Positions 52,013-57,244 of a stretch of 57,244 bases of DNA are shown piece by piece (the stretch's first letter is position 1; every line of letters starts with the position of its first letter). The translations under genes and the position numbers were made by a program. Where the stretch lies: NCBI GenBank assembly GCA_016200895.1, contig JACQDX010000150.1, positions 1-57,244 on the forward strand. The letters are read 5' to 3'. The DNA comes from Burkholderiales bacterium. GTDB taxonomy: Bacteria > Pseudomonadota > Gammaproteobacteria > Burkholderiales > Burkholderiaceae_D. A model generated the notes under the pieces. The model saw nothing but the letters and a program-made list of their open reading frames with translations, did no database searches and was not told the DNA's origin.

Positions 52013-53242
52013 GTGCGACCCATACAAAAATCACTAAAACTAGCAGACGTTTGTTATGACATCCGTGGCCCTGTCATGGAAAAAGCCAAACAGATGGAGG
52101 ATGAAGGTCACAAGATCATCAAACTAAACATCGGCAATCTGGCGGTCTTCAATTTTGATCCGCCCGATGAAATCGTGCAGGATATGATACGCAATATGCA
52201 AAATGCAGCCGCTTATACCGACTCCAAAGGCATGTTTGCGCCGCGCAAAGCGATTATGCATTACACCCAGGAAAAGCATATTCATGGTGTGACCATAGAA
52301 GATATTTACATCGGCAACGGTGCTTCAGAACTGATCGTCATGGGCATGAATGCCTTGCTCAATAGCGGTGACGAAGTATTGGTGCCTGCGCCTGATTATC
52401 CATTGTGGACAGCAGCCGTCAGTCTGTCTGGTGGCAAGCCTGTGCATTATGTCTGCGATGAAAGTGCAGACTGGATGCCAGATATCGATGATATCAAGAG
52501 CAAGATCACGCCCAACACCAAGGCCATCGTCGTCATTAATCCCAATAATCCTACCGGTGCCTTATACCCGGTCGAGGTCTTGCAGCAGATAGTTGAGGTG
52601 GCACGCCAGCATCAGCTCATCGTTTTTGCAGATGAAATTTACGACAAGACTTTGTATGATGGCGAAGAACATACTTCCATTGCTTCACTAGCCGATGATG
52701 TCTTGTTCCTGACACTGAATGGACTTTCTAAAAACTATCGTTCTTGCGGTTATCGCGCTGGCTGGATGGTGGTATCCGGTGAAAAACGTCATGCCAAGGA
52801 TTATATTGAAGGCCTGAATATGTTAGCCTCCATGCGTTTATGTGCAAATGCACCTGGGCAGTTCGCCATTCAGACGGCGCTTGGTGGCTATCAGAGCATC
52901 AATGATCTGGTCGGGCCTGGGGGACGTTTGCTCAAGCAGCGCGATCTGGCGCACAAATTATTGACGGCAATTCCTGGTGTGACCTGCGTCAAACCCAAGG
53001 CTGCGCTGTATATGTTTCCCAAACTGGACCCCTTGATGTATCCCATCAAGGACGACCAGGAGTTTATCCACGAACTGCTGACCGAGCAGCGCGTGTTGCT
53101 GGTACAGGGAACGGGATTTAACTGGATCAATCCCGACCATTTCCGCGTGGTGTTCTTGCCCAATACGGATGATTTGACTGATGCTTTTGGACGTATTGCC
53201 AGTTTTCTGGAGTCATACCGAAAGCGTCACGGCACCAATTAG
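52013..53242 (+). CDS. alaA: Alanine aminotransferase AlaA
   Basis: 409 residues, PLP-dependent class I aminotransferase. It interconverts pyruvate and alanine with glutamate. The PLP lysine is in NGLSKNYRSCGYRAGWM. The whole length matches E. coli AlaA: CYDIRGPVMEKAK at the start, DSKGMFAPRKAIM and YIGNGASELI, YPLWTAAVSLSGGK and NPNNPTGAL, and VQGTGFNW near the end. The start is a GTG with AGGA upstream; the nearby ATG at 51988 is out of frame. Oddity: the motif GNPAPFGF, highly conserved in AlaA, reads GNLAVFNF here. Confidence 0.92.
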   Translation: MRPIQKSLKLADVCYDIRGPVMEKAKQMEDEGHKIIKLNIGNLAVFNFDPPDEIVQDMIRNMQNAAAYTDSKGMFAPRKAIMHYTQEKHIHGVTIEDIYIGNGASELIVMGMNALLNSGDEVLVPAPDYPLWTAAVSLSGGKPVHYVCDESADWMPDIDDIKSKITPNTKAIVVINPNNPTGALYPVEVLQQIVEVARQHQLIVFADEIYDKTLYDGEEHTSIASLADDVLFLTLNGLSKNYRSCGYRAGWMVVSGEKRHAKDYIEGLNMLASMRLCANAPGQFAIQTALGGYQSINDLVGPGGRLLKQRDLAHKLLTAIPGVTCVKPKAALYMFPKLDPLMYPIKDDQEFIHELLTEQRVLLVQGTGFNWINPDHFRVVFLPNTDDLTDAFGRIASFLESYRKRHGTN

Positions 53243-53246
53243 CAGT

Positions 53247-53342
53247 ACTTGCGCAAAACCGCTCCAGCGGCGTTATGACTCCTAGTCGTACAATTTGTAC
53301 TGCCTTCGTCGTCATGCCTTGCTGGAACAATTGTGCGCAAGT
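53247..53342. repeat. 96-bp nested palindrome between alaA and hom
   Basis: Successive complementary blocks fold inwards: ACTTGCGCA / TGCGCAAGT (outer, 9 bp), TCCAGC / GCTGGA, GGC / GCC, ATGAC / GTCAT, and a central GTACAA / TTGTAC. It begins 4 bp after the alaA stop and ends 35 bp before hom. No T-run follows, so it is not a plain terminator. It could be a REP-like or MITE-like element, or a structured leader. Confidence 0.85.
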
Positions 53343-53377
53343 CCTGAAATTTTCATTTTTTACTGTTTAGAAAACTT

Positions 53378-54688
53378 ATGAAACCCATCAAAGTAGGCCT
53401 GTTAGGCATAGGCACCGTCGGCTCCGGCACTTTCAACGTTTTGAAGCGCAATCAGTTAGAGATTACGCGTCGCGCAGGTCGCTCGATTGAGATTGCCATG
53501 GTGGCAGACTTGAACGTTGAGCGGGCACGAGAGTTGACCAATGGTGAATGTGAAGTCGTGAATGATGCCAATCTGGTGGTTACCAATCCAGATATCGATA
53601 TCGTTATCGAATTGATAGGCGGCTATGGCATCGCCAAAGACCTGGTCATGAAAGCCATTGCCAATGGCAAGCATGTTGTGACGGCCAATAAGGCTTTGTT
53701 GGCCACGCACGGCAATGAAATATTCAAGGCAGCAGAAGAAAAAGGCGTGATGGTCGCATTTGAGGCTGCGGTTGCTGGTGGCATTCCCATTATCAAGGCT
53801 TTGCGTGAAGGCTTGACTGCCAACCGCATACAGTGGATTGCTGGCATCATCAATGGCACGACCAATTTTATCTTGTCTGAAATGCGTGACAAGGGGCTGG
53901 ACTTTGCTACCGTGCTGAAGCAGGCGCAAGAGCTGGGTTATGCAGAAGCTGACCCTACTTTCGATATCGAAGGTGTAGATGCTGCACACAAAGCCACCAT
54001 CATGGCTGCGATTGCTTATGGAATCCCCATGCAGTTTGATAAAGCCCATGTGGAAGGCATCACCAACTTGCAAGCCAGTGATATCCGTTATGCAGAAGAA
54101 CTGGGTTACCGCATCAAACTGCTGGGTATCAGCAAGCGCACTGAAGCCGGCATAGAGCTGCGCGTGCACCCAACTCTGATCCCTGAAAAACGCCTGATCG
54201 CCAATGTAGAAGGTGCCATGAATGCAGTGCTGGTACATGGTGATGCAGTCGGTGCAACGCTGTATTATGGCAAAGGTGCAGGCTCTGAGCCTACCGCTTC
54301 TGCAGTGATTGCCGATCTGGTGGATATCACCCGCCTGGCAACGGCAGATCCTGAACATCGCGTGCCTTACCTGGCCTTCCAGTCTAATTCCCTGAGTGAT
54401 TTGCCAGTCTTGCCTATGTCGGAAATCGTCACCAGCTATTATCTGCGCATGCACGTGGCAGACAAACCTGGCGTTTTGGCTGATGTCACACGTATCCTGG
54501 CAGATTTGACGATTTCCATCGATGCCATGCTGCAAAAAGAACCAGCAGAAGGCGAAACGCAGACAGATATCATCATCCTGACACATCAGACCAAGGAAAA
54601 AAATATCGTTGCAGCCATAGAAAAAATTGAAAAACTCGATTCAGTGTTCGGTGCAGTGACAAAGTTACGCCTGGAAGAGCTGAGCTAA
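53378..54688 (+). CDS. hom: Homoserine dehydrogenase
   Basis: 436 residues. It reduces aspartate semialdehyde to homoserine in threonine/methionine synthesis. GLLGIGTVGSGTFNVL is the NAD(P) site, GKHVVTANKALLA and EAAVAGGIPIIKALREGL are core motifs and DPTFDIEGVDAAHK carries the catalytic lysine region. A C-terminal ACT domain (about residues 360-430, YYLRMHVADKPGVLADVTRIL) indicates feedback by threonine. The usual neighbour thrC does not follow; a terminator comes directly after it. A 376-codon minus-strand open frame over the gene is a shadow. Confidence 0.96.
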   Translation: MKPIKVGLLGIGTVGSGTFNVLKRNQLEITRRAGRSIEIAMVADLNVERARELTNGECEVVNDANLVVTNPDIDIVIELIGGYGIAKDLVMKAIANGKHVVTANKALLATHGNEIFKAAEEKGVMVAFEAAVAGGIPIIKALREGLTANRIQWIAGIINGTTNFILSEMRDKGLDFATVLKQAQELGYAEADPTFDIEGVDAAHKATIMAAIAYGIPMQFDKAHVEGITNLQASDIRYAEELGYRIKLLGISKRTEAGIELRVHPTLIPEKRLIANVEGAMNAVLVHGDAVGATLYYGKGAGSEPTASAVIADLVDITRLATADPEHRVPYLAFQSNSLSDLPVLPMSEIVTSYYLRMHVADKPGVLADVTRILADLTISIDAMLQKEPAEGETQTDIIILTHQTKEKNIVAAIEKIEKLDSVFGAVTKLRLEELS

Positions 54689-54706
54689 ATCTTCAGGCTT
54701 CAAACC

Positions 54707-54742
54707 AAAAAGCGCGATCATGGAATAATGATCGCGCTTTTT
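54707..54742 (+). terminator. Terminator after hom
   Basis: Arms AAAAAGCGCGATCAT (54707-54721) and ATGATCGCGCTTTTT (54728-54742) pair perfectly around a 6-nt loop; a T-rich tract follows. Confidence 0.93.
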
Positions 54743-54772
54743 ATTTTCTGAAGACAGGATGAACAGGACGAC

Positions 54773-56014
54773 ATGCCACGGTTCCCCCTAATGCAGTTAC
54801 TGCCTTATGCCATGTTTGGCTTTCCTCTGGCGATGGTGGCTTTACCCATTTATGTCTATGTGCCACAGTTTTATGCTGACCGCCTGGGCATGTCTTTATC
54901 AGCGATAGGTACGGCATTATTACTGACCCGTATCATGGATGCCTTCATTGATCCCCTCATTGGGGCAGTAATAGACCGCAGGCCGCAAAGCCGCAGTTAC
55001 GCACCCTATATAGTTCTGGCATTGCCATTATTGATTGCCGGTTTCATCGGCCTGTTCCATCCTCCTCACTTGTCAGGTAAGCCAGCGTTTTTCTGGTTCT
55101 TTGTGACACTGGTGGTTGTGTATGCCGGATTCAGTCTGGCTAGCATTGCCTACCAGAGTTGGGGCGCTGCACTGACACAAGAGCCTGGGCAAAGAGTAAG
55201 GCTGACCAGTGTGCGTGAAGCATGTGGTTTGGTTGGTGTGATCGCCACAGCAATCATCATCCAGTTTGGTAATGTCACGATTTTGTCTGGCATGCTGAGT
55301 TTTAGCCTGCTAATAACGGCATGGTTTTTGATACGCCATACACCACGAAAGTCGGGTGTGACAGAGGCAGGTCATGTCCCACTGTCTTTGCGCAATCTAT
55401 TTGCCAACCGCAGTTTCCGCGTTTTGTTTCTGGTATTTGTTGTTAACGGCATTGCCGCCGCAATACCGGCAACCCTGTTTCTGTTTTTCACCAAAGACCG
55501 TTTGCATCTGGCACATTTGTCTGGCGTTTTGTTGTTGATGTATTTTCTGGCAGCTGCTTTATCCATGCCGCTGTGGACTCGCCTGGCGCAAAGAAAAGGG
55601 GAGGTCAAAGCGTGGTTATTAGCGATGCTTCTGTCGGTGCTTAGTTTTGTTGGCGTGCTGGCGTTGAATGCAGGCGATGCCTTGGCTTTTTCCGTGATTT
55701 GCATTTTTTCAGGCATGAGCCTGGGAGCGGATCTGGCTTTGCCACCAGCCTTGCTGGCTGGCGTTATTCATGCAGCGGGGCATAGTGAAAAAAACGAAGC
55801 CAGTTACTTTGGAGTCTGGAACTGGGCCAGTAAGATGAATCTGGCCGTGGCCGCAGGTCTGGCATTGCCAGCGCTGGAATATTTGGGTTATGTGCCAGGA
55901 GTGACCAGCGACAATGGCTTGCAGGCGCTGACCTTGGCTTATGCCGCTTTACCCTGCATATTGAAGTTGCTGGCTGCGGCTTTGCTGTGGAAAGCCAGGC
56001 TGGAAAAAGTATGA
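54773..56014 (+). CDS. MFS transporter, GPH (MelB-like) cation-sugar symporter family
   Basis: 413 residues with about twelve membrane segments. The N-terminal half has the family motif LTRIMDAFIDPLIGAVIDRR, with the membrane Asp residues typical of glycoside-pentoside-hexuronide:cation symporters, and a loop AYQSWGAALTQEPGQRVRLTSVREACGLVG that matches the family. The substrate is unknown. Its stop overlaps a possible ATG (ATGA at 56011-56014) of a short unidentified frame. It follows the hom terminator and probably has its own promoter. Confidence 0.85.
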   Translation: MPRFPLMQLLPYAMFGFPLAMVALPIYVYVPQFYADRLGMSLSAIGTALLLTRIMDAFIDPLIGAVIDRRPQSRSYAPYIVLALPLLIAGFIGLFHPPHLSGKPAFFWFFVTLVVVYAGFSLASIAYQSWGAALTQEPGQRVRLTSVREACGLVGVIATAIIIQFGNVTILSGMLSFSLLITAWFLIRHTPRKSGVTEAGHVPLSLRNLFANRSFRVLFLVFVVNGIAAAIPATLFLFFTKDRLHLAHLSGVLLLMYFLAAALSMPLWTRLAQRKGEVKAWLLAMLLSVLSFVGVLALNAGDALAFSVICIFSGMSLGADLALPPALLAGVIHAAGHSEKNEASYFGVWNWASKMNLAVAAGLALPALEYLGYVPGVTSDNGLQALTLAYAALPCILKLLAAALLWKARLEKV

Positions 56015-56061
56015 AACCCGATCAACAATGCATATTGGTCGGGCCAGGTATTGCATGCTAT

Positions 56062-56808
56062 TCAGCGCAACAGCTTTTCATGGAATTCCGCCGGATAATC
56101 CTTATGGATTTTGATAACCGTAGAAACTCGCGTGCCATACGAGGGGGAGACTATGCAGGGCGAGGATAATAAGCGCTCCATCTCGAAAGAAACCCCGGTA
56201 TCAGGCAAGCGACAATCTGGGGCAGGGGTGGTGTTTGCCAATACTTCGAAATAGGCATCTACGGGCGCGCGCTGGCATATCATGCTGGCAAATTCTGCCT
56301 TGGTCCTGACAACTTTGGGCCAGGGCGTATCCAGCGATGCATTGGAAATGCCATAGATACCTGGAGGCAGGGGCTGACCATTACGTACATCTTCCTGATT
56401 ACGGTTGGAAAACCAGATCAGGTCCTCCTTATCGCCTATCAATAAATTGAAACCATTATACTCAGCGACAGTATCGCGGATGCTGGCAACATACTCTTGC
56501 GCGCTCAAGTCACTCTTGAGGTAATTGGCAACAAGTTCCCCACGCGATGGCGCATCTTCACGTTTTTCCGACGGTGCGCGGATATTGGTAATGGCGGCAA
56601 ATTTGTTCGTCAGGCTATCCGCACCTTCCAGCGTAGTCATGCCCAGCCAGGTGCCGCCCGATTGCAAGTCGCGCCCCGCATATATTCTGGGGTTGTCTTG
56701 CCACCAGTCAGCTGCTGTTGCTGGCCGGTCATAAAATTCGTCGCGGTTACCTGCAAACACGATAGGTGTGCAGGGTATCAGTTTCCAGGCAAAGACGATC
56801 AGGCACAT
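56062..56808 (-). CDS. NRDE (TANGO2-like) family protein
   Basis: 248 residues. The start MCLIVFAWKLIPCTPIVFAGNRDEFYDRPA has the defining MC-x-x-x-F and NRDE motifs of the TANGO2/DUF833 family. It continues with NPRIYAGRDLQSGGTWLGMT, FAAITNIRAP, NGFNLLIGD and ends with a GTR-V-STV segment. The conserved Cys2 could be an N-terminal nucleophile. The function is not settled; eukaryotic relatives are linked to heme or lipid handling. It overlaps the DUF4936 gene by 10 nt. Confidence 0.9.
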   Translation of the reverse strand: MCLIVFAWKLIPCTPIVFAGNRDEFYDRPATAADWWQDNPRIYAGRDLQSGGTWLGMTTLEGADSLTNKFAAITNIRAPSEKREDAPSRGELVANYLKSDLSAQEYVASIRDTVAEYNGFNLLIGDKEDLIWFSNRNQEDVRNGQPLPPGIYGISNASLDTPWPKVVRTKAEFASMICQRAPVDAYFEVLANTTPAPDCRLPDTGVSFEMERLLSSPCIVSPSYGTRVSTVIKIHKDYPAEFHEKLLR

Positions 56809-57086
56809 AAGTTTACATCCATGAAATATTCCATATGTCGCTCGCCAGACTGTAATTGCTGCAACCCGGTTTGCGCGTAAGCCAGCTCAAGACGCTGTTC
56901 AAAATCAGACGTGACCTGATGATAGATCTCCATCCAGGTATGCATGCCATCCTGTTCTGCCGGACGTCTCTGCAAACCTGAGCTTTGCTGATCAGTCTGA
57001 CGCATCAGGCTTTGCAACAACTGTTCCTGCTGCAGCACTTCAGCTTCTTTGTCAGCGCTGGCTTTAAAATAGATATAGCAATTCAT
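56799..57086 (-). CDS. DUF4936-family small protein
   Basis: 95 residues. The pattern NCYIYFKASADKEAEVLQQEQLLQSLM, a central GLQRRP, TWMEIYHQV and HMEYFMDVNLCA matches DUF4936, often found beside the NRDE gene in Burkholderiales. No function is known. The gene overlaps the NRDE gene by 10 nt, so they are coupled. Confidence 0.75.
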   Translation of the reverse strand: MNCYIYFKASADKEAEVLQQEQLLQSLMRQTDQQSSGLQRRPAEQDGMHTWMEIYHQVTSDFEQRLELAYAQTGLQQLQSGERHMEYFMDVNLCA

Positions 57087-57107
57087 ATGCCTGCTTTTAA
57101 TTCTGAT

Positions 57108-57242
57108 TCATCCGACTTTCCTGTGGGTTCCTGAGGCAGGATAAAGTTCAAGCCCTCCACAATGGAAATAGATAGCGATCTTGAAGTTATCCCGGTTTCT
57201 GAATCCACAGGCTCGTTTTTGTACTGTTGCAATTTTCGAATT
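57108..57242 (-). mobile_element. 3' end of a transposase, probably ISL3-like, cut by the window edge
   Basis: On the minus strand a frame enters from the right edge and ends with TGA at 57108-57110. Its 44 residues include KIATVQKRACGFRNRDNFK and IAIYFHCGGLELYP, the conserved C-terminal pattern of ISL3-type DDE transposases (R-x-x-G-[FY]-R-x-x-x-x-F-K). The last codons and the stop lie in a sequence (57104-57128) that could be the element's terminal inverted repeat, as is common in ISL3. The other IS end is outside the window, so neither repeats nor target duplication can be checked here. Confidence 0.6.
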
Positions 57243-57244
57243 CA

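Noticed and set aside
53456..54586. Long minus-strand open frame (376 codons) opposite hom
   Set aside because: Stop-poor antisense of a clearly conserved gene; Cys/His-rich translation with no recognisable domain.
1..57244. CRISPR array, tRNA or rRNA genes, prophage
   Set aside because: Scanning by eye found no regular spaced repeats, cloverleaf-like sequences or phage genes.

Overview
The window looks like chromosomal core sequence of a betaproteobacterium of the order Burkholderiales, most likely Oxalobacteraceae (an Undibacterium-like genome is my best guess). This rests on protein character and gene neighbourhoods (slyD/roxA/mutS, recJ next to an RpfE-like gene, alaA-hom, a LolC/LolD pair, FimV-like protein, MutS-RhlE-SuhB-TrmJ order), not on any database search. 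No tRNA, rRNA, CRISPR array or prophage was seen. About fifty protein genes are packed on both strands, and convergent pairs are often separated by shared hairpin-T-tract terminators.

Region 1 (1-16.3 kb): a cut-off winged-helix regulator, fumA-murI, a UPF0114 membrane protein, acs, a MoxR ATPase, two small c-type cytochromes, an alanine-rich lipoprotein, the ribosomal oxygenase gene roxA, slyD, mutS, rhlE, suhB and trmJ. These are housekeeping genes for central carbon metabolism, cell wall, DNA repair and RNA/protein maturation.

Region 2 (16.3-34.4 kb): a FimV-like gene that seems to start at an ATT codon, a glutathione S-transferase, a PP2C phosphatase, a YdcH-like small protein, a DinG-type helicase, an M13 peptidase and a complete dipeptide ABC transporter operon, dppABCDF. 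The peptidase and the peptide importer are neighbours but are separated by a clear terminator. An alpha/beta hydrolase gene interrupted by a single in-frame TGA follows, then recJ with an overlapping RpfE-like gene.

Region 3 (34.4-42.4 kb): lolC-lolD for lipoprotein export, an EpsL-like outer-membrane beta-barrel plus a NodB-type deacetylase, an LplT-PlsC fusion for lysophospholipid recycling, and a PIN-PhoH protein.

Region 4 (42.5-51.6 kb): a lipid A 4-amino-4-deoxy-L-arabinose (L-Ara4N) operon on the minus strand, in the order Mth938-like gene, arnT, one arnE/F-like gene, arnB, arnC, separate ArnA formyltransferase, separate ArnA decarboxylase, arnD, bcp. Upstream of it lies a class A beta-lactamase-like protein whose catalytic serine is replaced by glycine.

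Region 5 (51.6-57.2 kb): alaA, a 96-bp nested palindrome, hom, a GPH-type MFS transporter, an NRDE/TANGO2 protein, a DUF4936 protein, and at the right edge the 3' end of a transposase, probably ISL3-like.

I did not find a clearly new multigene system. The items most worth checking are the serine-less beta-lactamase homologue at the head of the arn cluster, the split-ArnA operon itself, the in-frame TGA hydrolase, the ATT-start FimV-like gene and the structured elements upstream of hom and between dppA and dppB.
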